Of a stretch of DNA of 64,000 bases, positions 17,660 through 28,528 are shown piece by piece. How positions within the stretch are numbered: position 1 is the stretch's first letter; each line of letters opens with the position of its first letter. The stretch spans positions 62,001-126,000 of the forward strand of contig JAJXZL010000028.1 in NCBI GenBank assembly GCA_021780075.1. The letters run 5' to 3'. Under the pieces are notes generated by a model that worked only from the letters and a program-made list of their open reading frames with translations, searched no databases and had not been told where the DNA came from. The stretch comes from Acidobacteriota bacterium (GTDB lineage: Bacteria > Acidobacteriota > Terriglobia > Terriglobales > Acidobacteriaceae). Made by a program: the position numbers and the translations under genes.

Positions 17660-19063
17660 ATGAGTTCAGCAATCAGGTTTGGCACCTCGGGATGGAGGGC
17701 AATTGTGGCCGACGAGTTTACCGTGGCCAACATCCGCCTAGCGGTGGCGGGAATCGCCGCCTATGTGAAGACGCAGCCGCAGCCACACCGAGTGCTGGTG
17801 GGCCGCGATCCGCGCTTTCTGGGCGAGAGCTTTGTGGCCGAGGCGGCCCGTGTGCTGACCGCAGCCGGCGTCACGCCCATCGTGATTCCCGAGGCCGCGC
17901 CCACGCCGGCCATCGCGCACGCCGTGCGCACGCTCAAGACTTCGGGGGCCATCAACTTCACAGCGTCGCACAATCCGCCGGAGTACAACGGCATCAAGTT
18001 CTCCACGCACGACGGCGCTCCCGCCCTGCCCGATGTAACCCGGCAGATCGAGTCCGCGATTGAAACGCTTATCTCGGGCGGCGGCGGCATTCCCAGTCCC
18101 TTTGCAGACAAATTCGAGACCGCCGACGTCAAGCCCGCCTTTCTCAAGCGTCTGGCCGAGCTCGTTGACCTGAAGGCCATTGCCAAGTCGGGCATCAAGG
18201 TAGTCTACGATCCATTCTGGGGTGCGGGGCGCGGCTACAGCTCTGACCTGCTGCGCGAGGCCGGGGTCAAGGTTGAAACCGTCCACGACTACCGTGACGT
18301 GCTCTTTGGCGGCCATGCGCCGGAGCCGGACGACCACCTGCTGGGCGACGCGAAAGCAAAGATGAAGGAGTTCGGCGCGCAGATTGGAATCGCCACCGAC
18401 GGCGACGCGGACCGCTTCGGCATCGTGGACGAGGACGGCACTTTCATCCAGCCCAACTACATCATCGCCCTGCTCTTCGATTACCTGGTGGAGACGCGCG
18501 GCTGGAAGAACGGCGTCGCCAAGAGCGTGGCCACAACCAACCTCATCAATGCGTTGGCCGAGCACCACAAGGTGCCGCTCTACGAGACGCCCGTGGGCTT
18601 CAAGTTCATCGGCGAGCTGATTATTGAGGACAAGATTGCCATCGGCGGCGAGGAGTCGGCAGGGCTGACCATTCGCGGACACGTGCCGGAGAAGGACGGC
18701 GTGATTGCCGGTCTTCTGGTGGCGGAGATGGTGGCCAACCGCGGCAAGAGCCTCGGTGTGCAATTACGGGAATTGTTTGCCAAGGTTGGTTCCTTCTATC
18801 CGGTTCGCGAGAACTTCCGCTTGACCCCGGAACGCAAGGCCGCGTTCACTGAGAAGTTGAAGGCCGATCCGGCGGAGCTGAGCGGACGCAAAGTGTCCAA
18901 GGTTGTGCGTACAGACGGTCTCAAGCTCGTTCTGGAGGATGGCTCCTGGGTTTGCTACCGGCTCTCCGGCACGGAACCGGTAGTGCGGGCCTACACTGAG
19001 GCGCGCAGCGAGCAGGATATGGTTGCCCTGCGTGCGGCGGCCGAGAAGTTTGTACTGTCGTAA
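17660..19063 (+). CDS. Phosphoglucomutase/phosphomannomutase, alpha-D-phosphohexomutase family
   Basis: The 467-residue protein has all four phosphohexomutase sites: phosphoserine loop TASHNPPEYNG with Ser103, metal loop DGDADRFG, sugar-ring loop GGEESAG and the phosphate-binding RLSGTEPVVRAY near the C terminus. These enzymes interconvert hexose-1- and hexose-6-phosphates in the cytosol for glycogen, trehalose and cell-envelope sugars. I start at ATG 17660; the frame is open for 276 bases further upstream, but the protein family begins at MSSAIRFGTSGWR. Exact substrate preference (glucose or mannose) cannot be decided from these motifs. ftsB follows after 17 bp. Confidence 0.93.
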   Translation: MSSAIRFGTSGWRAIVADEFTVANIRLAVAGIAAYVKTQPQPHRVLVGRDPRFLGESFVAEAARVLTAAGVTPIVIPEAAPTPAIAHAVRTLKTSGAINFTASHNPPEYNGIKFSTHDGAPALPDVTRQIESAIETLISGGGGIPSPFADKFETADVKPAFLKRLAELVDLKAIAKSGIKVVYDPFWGAGRGYSSDLLREAGVKVETVHDYRDVLFGGHAPEPDDHLLGDAKAKMKEFGAQIGIATDGDADRFGIVDEDGTFIQPNYIIALLFDYLVETRGWKNGVAKSVATTNLINALAEHHKVPLYETPVGFKFIGELIIEDKIAIGGEESAGLTIRGHVPEKDGVIAGLLVAEMVANRGKSLGVQLRELFAKVGSFYPVRENFRLTPERKAAFTEKLKADPAELSGRKVSKVVRTDGLKLVLEDGSWVCYRLSGTEPVVRAYTEARSEQDMVALRAAAEKFVLS

Positions 19064-19080
19064 TTGCAGATTGGGGTTCG

Positions 19081-19479
19081 ATGTTGGACGAGAAATCGCA
19101 AACCGTGAGCGGCGCTGCACCCGCGGCGCCCGCACCCTTGCACATGCGCGCGGTGGAGTGGGCACGGCACGCCTGGCGCCCTGCGGGCACTCTGGTAGCC
19201 GTGGTGCTGACGCTGTTGCTGGGCTGGGGTGTGGTGAACGGCAAGCATGGCCTGTCATCGTGGCAGCGACAGCGCGCGCAGGATAAGCGCTTGCGCCAGG
19301 AGATCCAGGATCTGCAGCAGGAAAATGACCAACTGCGCCATCACATCCAAAAGCTCAAATCCGACCCTGACGCCATTGAGCATGAAGCGCGCGAGCAACT
19401 GCACTATGCGCGGCCCGGCGAGGTGATTTACTCCTTGCCCGCGGCGCCGCACGCGCAGCCGGCACCCGAAAGCAAATAG
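19081..19479 (+). CDS. ftsB: FtsB/DivIC-like septum formation protein
   Basis: The 132-residue protein has a hydrophilic N terminus, one transmembrane helix (about 38-56) and a periplasmic coiled coil (residues 65-100) rich in Glu, Gln and Leu with the DLQQENDQLRHHI heptads. It ends in the conserved EAREQLHYARPGEVIY block of FtsB/DivIC. The family scaffolds the FtsQLB divisome complex. It follows the phosphohexomutase closely and is followed by a good rho-independent terminator, so the two are probably one transcript. Its N-terminal extension of about 35 residues is longer than in E. coli FtsB. Confidence 0.88.
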   Translation: MLDEKSQTVSGAAPAAPAPLHMRAVEWARHAWRPAGTLVAVVLTLLLGWGVVNGKHGLSSWQRQRAQDKRLRQEIQDLQQENDQLRHHIQKLKSDPDAIEHEAREQLHYARPGEVIYSLPAAPHAQPAPESK

Positions 19480-19494
19480 ACCAGAGCCAACCCA

Positions 19495-19535
19495 AGCCGC
19501 AGCCATGGCCCGCTTGAGCTGCGGCTGTGCTTTTT
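19495..19535 (+). terminator. Rho-independent terminator after ftsB
   Basis: AGCCGCAGC (19495-19503) pairs with GCTGCGGCT (19518-19526), and a TTTTT run follows at 19531-19535. It lies 15 bp past the ftsB stop codon. Confidence 0.8.
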
Positions 19536-20433
19536 ACCGCTCGTCAGCAGCGGGTGAGGCAGCAAACCATGCAACCGCCGCGCCGACCAGCGGTGCGCGG
19601 TCCCCTAGCGCTGAGACGCGCAGTGTCAGCTTTATGTCTTCCAGTTGTTTTTCGGCGAAGGGCAGAAACAGCGCCGCAGACCGCGAAATGCCTCCGCCGA
19701 GCACCACCACGTCAGGCGCAAACGGGAAGAGCAAGCTCTTGAGCACGCGACCCAGATGGCGACCAAACTCCGCAAACACCTCGCTGGCAGCCGGATCGGT
19801 GGCGGCAGCGGCGGCGATGGAGGCTACATCGCGCTGCTGGCCCGTGCGCTGCTCATAACCCTGCCGGATCGCATTGGTTGAGATCAGATCCTCCACGATT
19901 CCGCCATTAAATGGCAGATTCCATATTTCCCCACCTGGCGGGACGCCGGCGCCCTCGACCGCTACGCGGCCATCCACCGCAAACGCCGAGCCAATGCCGG
20001 TTCCCAGCGTGATGCCCACAGCGCGCGTCGCACCGTGCGCCGCGCCTGCGCCGACTTCGCCTAGCAGGTAGGCGGCGGCATCATTGAGAAAGCGCACCTG
20101 GCCTGGCTGCCAGCCAAAGCGCGCAGCCAGCGCCGCGCGCAGATCAAAGCCGTACAGATAGGGCATCTTGTGCTTCATCCGGCTCACGCCTGCTGCATAG
20201 TCGAACGGGCCGGGTATGGCGAGCGATGCGCCCAGAGTTCCGTGTTCAGCCGCGATGGCCTTTTTACCGAGCTCAGCCAGAACCTCCACAAAGCTCTCGC
20301 TGGTCTTGTTTTCCGGATGGCTGGCCACCACCACCGGACCAAGCTGGTAATCGCCGGCGCGGCAGATCGCAGCCGAGATATGGCTTCCGCCAACGTCGTA
20401 TACCAGAACATGCGGATCGGTGGCTAACAGCAT
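19534..20433 (-). CDS. ROK-family sugar kinase (glucokinase-like)
   Basis: The 299-residue protein has the ROK nucleotide/sugar fold: VYDVGGSHISAA at the N terminus, AIPGPFD, FLNDAAAYLLGE with the catalytic Asp, GITLGTGIGSAF and PPGGEIWNLP. The zinc motif CxCGxxGCxE that follows this point in many ROK proteins is absent; GGIVEDLIST stands in its place. Members phosphorylate glucose or other hexoses in the cytosol, and DNA-binding ROK repressors are excluded by the lack of an HTH. It converges on ftsB. Confidence 0.85.
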   Translation of the reverse strand: MLLATDPHVLVYDVGGSHISAAICRAGDYQLGPVVVASHPENKTSESFVEVLAELGKKAIAAEHGTLGASLAIPGPFDYAAGVSRMKHKMPYLYGFDLRAALAARFGWQPGQVRFLNDAAAYLLGEVGAGAAHGATRAVGITLGTGIGSAFAVDGRVAVEGAGVPPGGEIWNLPFNGGIVEDLISTNAIRQGYEQRTGQQRDVASIAAAAATDPAASEVFAEFGRHLGRVLKSLLFPFAPDVVVLGGGISRSAALFLPFAEKQLEDIKLTLRVSALGDRAPLVGAAVAWFAASPAADER

Positions 20434-20522
20434 TCAGGCCTCACTTTTTTGGGATCTGCCGAATTATAAACTTGGCGGTCTGGTCTTCGTCGGGCTGCGC
20501 CGAAGCCATCTGGACGCGTGCC

Positions 20523-22031
20523 CTAAAAGTCCACGTGTGCACGCACCGAACCCACCCACGCTGGTCCGCGATCGCGGTTATATCCAGGGTTGGCGATGTG
20601 CTGCACATCCACGGCGTAGAACAGTCCCCGCCATGCGTGCCAATTGTAATAGCTCTCCACGATGTTCTCGCGGCCGTAATTCAGGTTGCCGTCGCCCAGC
20701 AGAAAGCCCATTCCGCCAAGGCGCAGATAATTCTGGTGGTCGCGCTTGATGGCGTTCGACACGACTGCGAGGCCGATTTTGTCCTCCGGGCGGCGCCAGC
20801 GGCTGCCCGCGTAGTCCGCGCCCGCATCCACGGTCTGGTCCACCTCGGTGTAGGCAAACGACTCGTGCTGGCCCTCGTTCCAACCAAAGCGGCCAAAGAT
20901 GCGCAGTTGCGCGGTCAGCTCCTGCTCTGCGTTATAGCCAAAGCCGTACTTGAGTGCGCCAAAGTGTTCGTGCGCTGTGATGGTCGGCGTCTTGTCTGTT
21001 CCCGCCAGAAACGCATTCACCGCCTCGCGATATGTGCCCATGTGGGCGCGGTTGGCATAGAACAGCAGACGTGTCACGCCTTTGCGATTGGGAACAAGGC
21101 TGTGACGCACCTCAAACTCGCCATTCTGTCCGTGGGCGCGGCTCAGTGCCCAGTCCAGGTCAATGCCGTTTGCCACCACAGGCATGGCAAATATTCCGTA
21201 CCGGACACTCCAGGCCCGGTCGTCGTACTCGGCCATGCCACCGACGGTGTAGCCGCGCGTGTCGGCCGCGTAGTCCCATGCGCCGTTGTTGTCCACGGTC
21301 CAGTTCATGAACTGCAAATGGCTGTCAGAGCCGATGGCGTTGACGTCAAAGAAATCCGGCAGCGTGAGCTTGCCGATGCGCAGTTCCACGCGCCGCTCCG
21401 GCACGCTGGTGGCCAGCGCAAACGGGCCCGGCGTCTGCTCCGTGGTTTTCGCGCTCAAGCCGATCACCTGATGAATCTCATAGCGCGCCAGGTAGGGAGC
21501 AGAACCCAGGTAGGGATTACGTACTACGTCGAGATCCGTAAATCCCGCCAGCCCCAGCGCCTGGCTCAGCCCTCGCCCGCCCGCGCTTTCCACATCGAGA
21601 ATCAGGTCAGTGCTGTAGCGGACGGACTGCGTGGGCCGCAGCGCCGTGTAGAGCGTGCCGATCAACGAGGTCTTGTATTCGGCCGAGTTGCGAAAGCTGT
21701 TTGGCCCCTGATATGCCGAGTGGAAGGGAAGCCGGCCCTGATAGATGACATTGGCCTGGCCGGAGAGCCAGTAACGGCCGCCGGGGTGCGAAAAAAAGCC
21801 GACGGCAGGAACGCTCTGCGGCTCCCGCTCTTCCGCCTGTTCGTTACCGCCATGCTGCGCCGCAAAGTCGATCAAGCGGAGACCGGCCTGCATCTGTGGC
21901 TCCGGCGCGCAGGGAAGCTGGGCCGAAGCTGCGGCCCAGCTTCCCTGCGCGCCCGCCACAAGGGCCGCAGAGAATGGAAGACCGCAGAGAATCAGAAACA
22001 GATGAAGACGTCGATGGCAGAAGAAAAACAT
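20523..22031 (-). CDS. OprB-like carbohydrate porin, outer membrane
   Basis: The 502-residue protein begins with a signal peptide (MFFFCHRRLHLFLILCGL, then a cleavage region near residue 28). The rest is aromatic-rich beta strands ending in VRAHVDF, a typical outer-membrane barrel C terminus. The region around GRYWLSGQANVIYQG and the RIGKLTLPDFFDVN block match the OprB/carbohydrate-selective porin family; that assignment is by eye. It is divergent from a CsoR/FrmR-type repressor, and tandem operators lie 60-98 bp upstream of its start. A perfect 22-bp inverted repeat lies within codons 27-43. No clear ribosome binding site precedes the ATG. Confidence 0.75.
   Translation of the reverse strand: MFFFCHRRLHLFLILCGLPFSAALVAGAQGSWAAASAQLPCAPEPQMQAGLRLIDFAAQHGGNEQAEEREPQSVPAVGFFSHPGGRYWLSGQANVIYQGRLPFHSAYQGPNSFRNSAEYKTSLIGTLYTALRPTQSVRYSTDLILDVESAGGRGLSQALGLAGFTDLDVVRNPYLGSAPYLARYEIHQVIGLSAKTTEQTPGPFALATSVPERRVELRIGKLTLPDFFDVNAIGSDSHLQFMNWTVDNNGAWDYAADTRGYTVGGMAEYDDRAWSVRYGIFAMPVVANGIDLDWALSRAHGQNGEFEVRHSLVPNRKGVTRLLFYANRAHMGTYREAVNAFLAGTDKTPTITAHEHFGALKYGFGYNAEQELTAQLRIFGRFGWNEGQHESFAYTEVDQTVDAGADYAGSRWRRPEDKIGLAVVSNAIKRDHQNYLRLGGMGFLLGDGNLNYGRENIVESYYNWHAWRGLFYAVDVQHIANPGYNRDRGPAWVGSVRAHVDF
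21904..21953. repeat. Perfect 22-bp inverted repeat inside the porin coding sequence
   Basis: Positions 21904-21925 and 21932-21953 are exact reverse complements, 22 bp each, separated by a 6-nt loop (AAGCTG). The stem is about 75 percent G+C. It falls just after the signal peptide in the porin gene and stays in frame. In the mRNA it would form a very stable hairpin about 80 nt after the start codon. Confidence 0.9.
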
Positions 22032-22090
22032 AGGCTGACTTTCAGGCCGCGTGTCGCAGGTAATGTTGGGGTAGAATAGGAAACTGTACT

Positions 22091-22129
22091 ATACCCCCAT
22101 AGGGTTTGTACTATACCCCAGGTGGGTAT
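22091..22129. promoter_or_regulatory. Tandem CsoR/FrmR-type operators between porin and repressor
   Basis: Two copies of ATACCC-N5-GGGT(A/T)T lie at 22091-22107 and 22113-22129, exactly 22 bp apart, inside a longer direct repeat GTACTATACCCC (22086 and 22108). G/C tracts flanked by ATA/TAT are typical of RcnR/FrmR/CsoR-family operators. The pair ends 19 bp before the repressor ATG and about 60 bp from the porin start. Confidence 0.7.
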
Positions 22130-22147
22130 TGCAACAGGAGGCGGGTT

Positions 22148-22420
22148 ATGTCGATGCAAGATCGCGAAAAGCTGAAACTGGTGCAGCGCGTGCGCCGGTT
22201 GCGCGGCCAGTTGGATGCCGTGGAACGGCTGGTGGCTGCCGATGAGGACTGCGGCGGGCAACTGATGCTGCTGGCTGCTGTCCGCGGTGGCGTGAACGGC
22301 CTGATGGGCGAGGTGCTTGAGACCCACATTCGCTTCCACCTTACGGACGGAGCCAAAGAGAGGATTGCTCCTGAACTTGCCGAGGATCTTATCGACCTGG
22401 TCCGCGCCTATCTCAAGTGA
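22148..22420 (+). CDS. CsoR/RcnR/FrmR-family metal- or formaldehyde-responsive repressor
   Basis: The 90-residue all-helical protein matches the DUF156 family: KLVQRVRRLRGQLDAVERL, then EDCGGQLMLLAAVRGGVNGLM and a C terminus VRAYLK like FrmR. It keeps the family Cys (in EDCGG) and His (in ETHIRFH), with a further His four residues on, giving a C-H-H set rather than the C-H-C of copper CsoR. This resembles RcnR or FrmR more than CsoR. ATG 22148 has AGGAGG six bases upstream. Such repressors usually control efflux pumps or aldehyde detoxification; neither is adjacent, and the divergent gene is a porin. The ligand is unknown. Confidence 0.88.
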   Translation: MSMQDREKLKLVQRVRRLRGQLDAVERLVAADEDCGGQLMLLAAVRGGVNGLMGEVLETHIRFHLTDGAKERIAPELAEDLIDLVRAYLK

Positions 22421-22550
22421 CTTCCTCGCCCTGGCTGCCACCGGCACCCCTGCCAACTATGCTATGTGCCCGAACGAGGCGCATAGTGTTAAGTTTCGGT
22501 TGATTCGCGGCCTCGGCTGCTGCGATCAAGAGGGAAGGGTGGGGCATCCC

Positions 22551-23108
22551 ATGAACGCGATGAAAGAAATTCCTCTGGCCAGGGTCTTTCAACTTATCGA
22601 GCCCGGCCCGGTGGTGCTGCTTACCACGGCGAGCAAAGGGCGCGCGAACGTGATGACCATGAGCTGGCACATGATGATGGAGTTCCTGCCGCCATTAATC
22701 GCCTGCGTGGTGAGCCCCGCGGACTACAGCTACAAGGCATTGCGCAGCACCCGGGAATGCGTGATCGCGATTCCCGGCGTGGATCTTGCGGGCAAAGTGG
22801 TTGACATCGGCAACTGCTCAGGCGCGGATGTCGACAAGTTCAAGGTCTTCGGTTTAACGGCGATACCCGCGAAGAAAGTTGCCGCGCCGTTGATCGGCGA
22901 GTGTCTTGCCAATCTGGAATGCGAGGTGGTGGACACCCGCATGGTGAATCAGTACGCCATGTTCATTCTGCAGGCCGTCAAGGCGTGGAGCGATCCAAAG
23001 CGCAAGGAACGCAGAACCTTCCACGCCAATGGAGACGGCACGTTCGTGGTGGATGGAAGAACGATTGACCTGAAGAAGAAGATGGTCAAATTTGCAGGGC
23101 TGTTGTAA
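22551..23108 (+). CDS. Flavin reductase-like domain protein (flavoredoxin type)
   Basis: The 185-residue protein has the FMN-binding split-barrel pattern: PGPVVLLTTASKGRANVMTM, CVVSPADYSYKAL and GECLANLECEVVD. Members bind FMN and reduce flavins or transfer electrons in the cytosol. ATG 22551 is used; a second in-frame ATG sits at 22560 and the frame remains open upstream without family similarity. It lies 130 bp after the repressor on the same strand and might be read from the same promoter, but the gap leaves this open. Its stop faces the EF-P-like gene. Confidence 0.82.
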   Translation: MNAMKEIPLARVFQLIEPGPVVLLTTASKGRANVMTMSWHMMMEFLPPLIACVVSPADYSYKALRSTRECVIAIPGVDLAGKVVDIGNCSGADVDKFKVFGLTAIPAKKVAAPLIGECLANLECEVVDTRMVNQYAMFILQAVKAWSDPKRKERRTFHANGDGTFVVDGRTIDLKKKMVKFAGLL

Positions 23109-23120
23109 CTTGCTGCGCAG

Positions 23121-23696
23121 TTACGCTCGTCCGGCAAACTCGCGCGTCTCCGTGTAGACCTTTACCTTTTCGCCTTCCTTGATGAAGAAGGGCACGCGGA
23201 TTTCGAGGCCCGTTTCCAGCCGCGCAGGCTTGGTGACAGCGCCCGAGGCCGTGTCGCCGCGCACGCCGGGTTCGGTGTACGCAACCGTCAGTTCGACCTT
23301 CTCCGGCAGTTGCAGTGCGATGGCGTTGCCGTTGAACTTATCGACCTTGATGATTGCGCCTTCGACCAGAAACTCAAGGGCGTCGCCCAGTTTGTCTCTG
23401 CTGAGGGTAATCGTCTCGAAGCTTTCCTGATCCATAAAGTGCGAGCCGTCGAGATCGCTGTAGAGATAGGACGCCTCAACCGTCTCAAGGTCCGGCTCCT
23501 TGAACTTGTCGCTCGCCCTGAAGGTCTTGTCGAAGACGGCGCGCGTGAGCAGGTTGCGCATCTTCAGGCGTACCAGTGTCTGCCCGCCGCGGGCAGTGGG
23601 CGTGGAGATCTCTACGTCAATGCAATAGTAAGGGGCGTTTTCAAACTCGAAATACATCTTGCGCTTGATGTTGATTGCGTCGATCAGTGCAGCCAT
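23121..23696 (-). CDS. efp: Elongation factor P family protein with EfpL/YeiP-like arginine loop
   Basis: The 191-residue, three-domain length matches EF-P. The loop that enters the peptidyl-transferase centre reads STPTARGGQT, close to the SPTARGAAT loop of E. coli YeiP (EfpL), and not the PGKGG loop with the modifiable Lys of classical EF-P. The rest (SHFMDQESFETITL, ALQLPEKVELTV, PARLETGLEIRVPFFIKEGEKV) is standard EF-P. EF-P proteins relieve ribosome stalling at proline-rich motifs. No epmA/earP-type modification gene is seen nearby. Whether this is the only EF-P of the organism cannot be judged here, so the symbol is provisional. Confidence 0.9.
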   Translation of the reverse strand: MAALIDAINIKRKMYFEFENAPYYCIDVEISTPTARGGQTLVRLKMRNLLTRAVFDKTFRASDKFKEPDLETVEASYLYSDLDGSHFMDQESFETITLSRDKLGDALEFLVEGAIIKVDKFNGNAIALQLPEKVELTVAYTEPGVRGDTASGAVTKPARLETGLEIRVPFFIKEGEKVKVYTETREFAGRA

Positions 23697-23853
23697 GGGT
23701 TCCTCGGATGTGTATTCCTATCCATTTTAATTCGCCGCATGGCCGTCCCGATTGCGTTCATGCCAAGGAATCAAAATCAAAGTCACGGCTCCCTCTTCGT
23801 TCGCAGCGAAGGGCTTGCTTTGCACGATGCTGGGGCAATTGCTTTTCTGAGAG

Positions 23854-26463
23854 TTATGCGCTGGCCGGTGCGCGCATGGCTTCGAGCGCCGCGGTCAGGT
23901 CTGTTGCCAGCGTCTGCTGTAACTCCGGCGTTAACTTGGCGCCGCGGCTCGTCAGGTAAAAGACGTCGATGGCGGTTTCGCCCTCGGTGTCGATGAGCGC
24001 CACCTCGATGTTGCACTGGTGGATGCTCAGCGTGAGCGCGATGAGCCGCAGCAGGCCGGGAACATCCTGGGCCACCACCTGCAGAATCGTGGAGTGTGTT
24101 GACGATTCGGAGTCGAACTGCAGCCGCGTGGCCACTTCGACTTTGGCGTTGCCTGAGTTGTTCATGTGGCGACGCGCATCCAGCAGTTGCTCCACCGGCA
24201 CCTTCTGCGCCACTACGTCATGGAGATTGGTGAGGAAGCGCTCCTTCTCGCTGGGGTTCAGCTCGATGGTGCGAAAGACGTCGGTGAACTGAAAACTGTC
24301 GACCACGATGCCCGCATCGTTTGAGAAGGCGCCGGCTTTGACGATGTTCATGCCCCAGGCGGCCAGTGTGCCCGCCACGTCGGCAAACAGGCGGGTGCGG
24401 TCGCGCGCAATCACGGTCAGGTCAAAGAGCTGGCGGTGGGGGCGCAGGTCAAGCTGTACAGGATTCTTGCCGAGATTGGCTGCCATCTGGAAGTGGTCGC
24501 GGATGTGCTCGGGGAGGCGGGTATGCAGGTAACGCTGCGGCAGGCCTTCAAGGAATTGCTTCAGCTGGTCATACTGGCCGGCCGGCACCATCGAGCGAAT
24601 GCGGTTCAGCAGCGTCGGATCAATGGCCGAGTGGTAACGCACCTCGTCCACGCTGCGATCCATGAAATTCGCCGTGGCCATGTAGAGCTGCCACAGGTTC
24701 TCAGCCTTCCACGGCGTCAGTGCCTCAGGGTTCACCGCCTTGATGTCCGCGTAGGTCATCAGCGTCAGCATCTTCAGCAGCATGGGGCTGCCGATCTTGT
24801 CGGAGAACCTGCGCACGTTTTCCAGGTCGAAAATATCGCGCCTGAGGGCGTTGGACATTTCCAGATGCATGCGAATCAGCTTGAGGACCGTTTCCCGTTC
24901 CTCGGCGTCAAAATCCAGGCGGGCCAGGAAGCTGTCGGCCAGTTCCACGCTTTGGATTGTGTGCTCGCCCGTGCGTCGCCCCTTGCCCGTGTCGTGCAGC
25001 AGCAGAGACAGCAGGAATAAATCCAGGCGGTCAATCTCAGGCAACAGTTGTGCGAGCCGGTGCTCGTAGTCGTGCGTGGGCTGGCGCAGGCTGTGCACGT
25101 TATCAATGGTCAGAAAGGTGTGCTCATCCACCGTGTAGCGGTGATAACTGTCGCGAATGACCAGCGCATCGATCAGGTGGAACTCGGGGATGAACATCTC
25201 CAGCACGCCAAGGGCGTGCATGGTGCGCAGCGCGTGGGCGGCATGAGGCCCCAGCAGTACCTCGCGCAGCGCGTTCCATAGGTATGGCCCCTCGGGAATG
25301 TGGATGGCCAGCGCGGGCAGTGCGTCCGTGATGCGGTCTTCCGCGGCCTGCGACAGCGTGTAACCATGCGTGGCCATCAGCGAGAAGATGCGCAGAATGG
25401 CGCTTGTGTCGCTGAACTGCGCGCCGGGAAGGATGTCGATGCGGCCCTGGTCGAGGATGAAATCCGTGCCCGCGATGGGCGTTCGGCGGCGGCGAAACTG
25501 GCGATAGAAGCTGACAGGCGCGGGCAGGTGCTCCATCAGCAGCGCTGCGCGGCGATAGATGACGCGCGCGTGGCGATAGTAGGTGCGCATCCAATAGGCC
25601 GGATCCGCTGTGCCGCGTGTTTCCAGTCCAATCGAGTTGGCCGCAGCCTCGTCCTGTGACTGCCAGTCGAGCGTGTTGTCGTCGCGTCCATGACGGAAGT
25701 GAAGAAAACATCGTGCCGCGGCCAGAAAGTCAAAGGCCGCCTCTGCATCGCCGCGCGCGCTCTGGAAGACGCCGCCGCGCTGCCGGGGCCACTCGCGTGT
25801 CTCCTTGAGATGGAAGAGCAGCGCGAACCAGACCGCCAGATGATAGTCCCGCAGACCGCCGGGACACTCCTTCAGATTTGGTTCCAGATGAAAGATGGTG
25901 TTGCCGTATTTTGCGTGGCGGGCGCGGGCAATTTCGCCCAGCTTCTGCGTGATCGTGTTCCACTCGCTCAACACAAGGCCGGGGAAGACCACCTGGTGGA
26001 GCTGCTGGTAGAGGGGAAAGTGGCCGGCGAGGAAGCGGTGGTCCAGTGTCGCCAGGGTGAACTCAAGATTATCGGGATCAAAGCGCGCTGCTTCTTTCAT
26101 GGTGCGCGAAGCAGGGCTGGCGCGCAGGCCGATGTCCCACATGCCCTGGATGATGGCTCTGACCGCCTCCCTGGTCTGCTCTTCGGTTTTGTCGTCCGCA
26201 AAGGCGAACAGCACGTCGATGTCGGAGTAGGGGAACAGATCCTTGCGCCCGTAGCCACCCAGCGCAAGCAGGGCAACGTTTTGCGTGGGCTGCCCGGCGA
26301 AGGCACGGCGCCACATTTCAATCAGGATCCGGTCGACCACGGCGGAGCGTCGGCGGATGGCCGCGGTACCGTCGCCTGTACGCTCACAGGTCTGGCGGAC
26401 AAGCGCCATCTCCCGAAGATACTGCTCCCGTAGATCGTCAACCGCCAAAGCGACTGGATTCAT
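23854..26463 (-). CDS. glnD: Bifunctional PII uridylyltransferase/uridylyl-removing enzyme
   Basis: The 869-residue protein has the GlnD architecture: nucleotidyltransferase motif [18 protein letters not shown] (about 120-140), a PII-UR linker region, an HD hydrolase domain with [10 protein letters not shown] and two C-terminal ACT domains ([23 protein letters not shown] and [20 protein letters not shown]). It adds or removes UMP on PII according to glutamine level. It lies on the same strand downstream of amtB and glnK, but a terminator after glnK (26646-26668) suggests its own promoter in the 240-bp gap. Confidence 0.95.
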   Translation of the reverse strand: MNPVALAVDDLREQYLREMALVRQTCERTGDGTAAIRRRSAVVDRILIEMWRRAFAGQPTQNVALLALGGYGRKDLFPYSDIDVLFAFADDKTEEQTREAVRAIIQGMWDIGLRASPASRTMKEAARFDPDNLEFTLATLDHRFLAGHFPLYQQLHQVVFPGLVLSEWNTITQKLGEIARARHAKYGNTIFHLEPNLKECPGGLRDYHLAVWFALLFHLKETREWPRQRGGVFQSARGDAEAAFDFLAAARCFLHFRHGRDDNTLDWQSQDEAAANSIGLETRGTADPAYWMRTYYRHARVIYRRAALLMEHLPAPVSFYRQFRRRRTPIAGTDFILDQGRIDILPGAQFSDTSAILRIFSLMATHGYTLSQAAEDRITDALPALAIHIPEGPYLWNALREVLLGPHAAHALRTMHALGVLEMFIPEFHLIDALVIRDSYHRYTVDEHTFLTIDNVHSLRQPTHDYEHRLAQLLPEIDRLDLFLLSLLLHDTGKGRRTGEHTIQSVELADSFLARLDFDAEERETVLKLIRMHLEMSNALRRDIFDLENVRRFSDKIGSPMLLKMLTLMTYADIKAVNPEALTPWKAENLWQLYMATANFMDRSVDEVRYHSAIDPTLLNRIRSMVPAGQYDQLKQFLEGLPQRYLHTRLPEHIRDHFQMAANLGKNPVQLDLRPHRQLFDLTVIARDRTRLFADVAGTLAAWGMNIVKAGAFSNDAGIVVDSFQFTDVFRTIELNPSEKERFLTNLHDVVAQKVPVEQLLDARRHMNNSGNAKVEVATRLQFDSESSTHSTILQVVAQDVPGLLRLIALTLSIHQCNIEVALIDTEGETAIDVFYLTSRGAKLTPELQQTLATDLTAALEAMRAPASA

Positions 26464-26645
26464 AAGGATTGTGTGAGGCTTGTCGAAGCAACAAAGAATG
26501 TTTTAACAGAATACTAAACTTCCCCAGATAGAAAGAGGTGATTCTCCGGCGCGGCAGAAACGGGCATACTTGCCGCCCGGCATGAAAGCGCTCGATGAGG
26601 GGCAAAAGCCACGGCCAGCGTCCAGCTGCGCCCGCTGAAGAGAAA

Positions 26646-26668
26646 AGGCCGGCGCTGCTGGCCGGCCT
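26646..26668 (-). terminator. Rho-independent terminator after glnK
   Basis: On the minus strand AGGCCGGC-N7-GCCGGCCT is followed by TTTTC. It lies 35 bp beyond the glnK stop and separates amtB-glnK from glnD. Confidence 0.8.
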
Positions 26669-26702
26669 CACAATGCGGTACGAGCGGATTCAGCGGGCTC
26701 CT

Positions 26703-28528
<1,826 letters not shown>

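Noticed and set aside
20226..22079. 617-codon plus-strand frame opposite the porin and ROK genes
   Set aside because: It spans two well-supported genes and their intergenic region in antisense, with an implausible composition.
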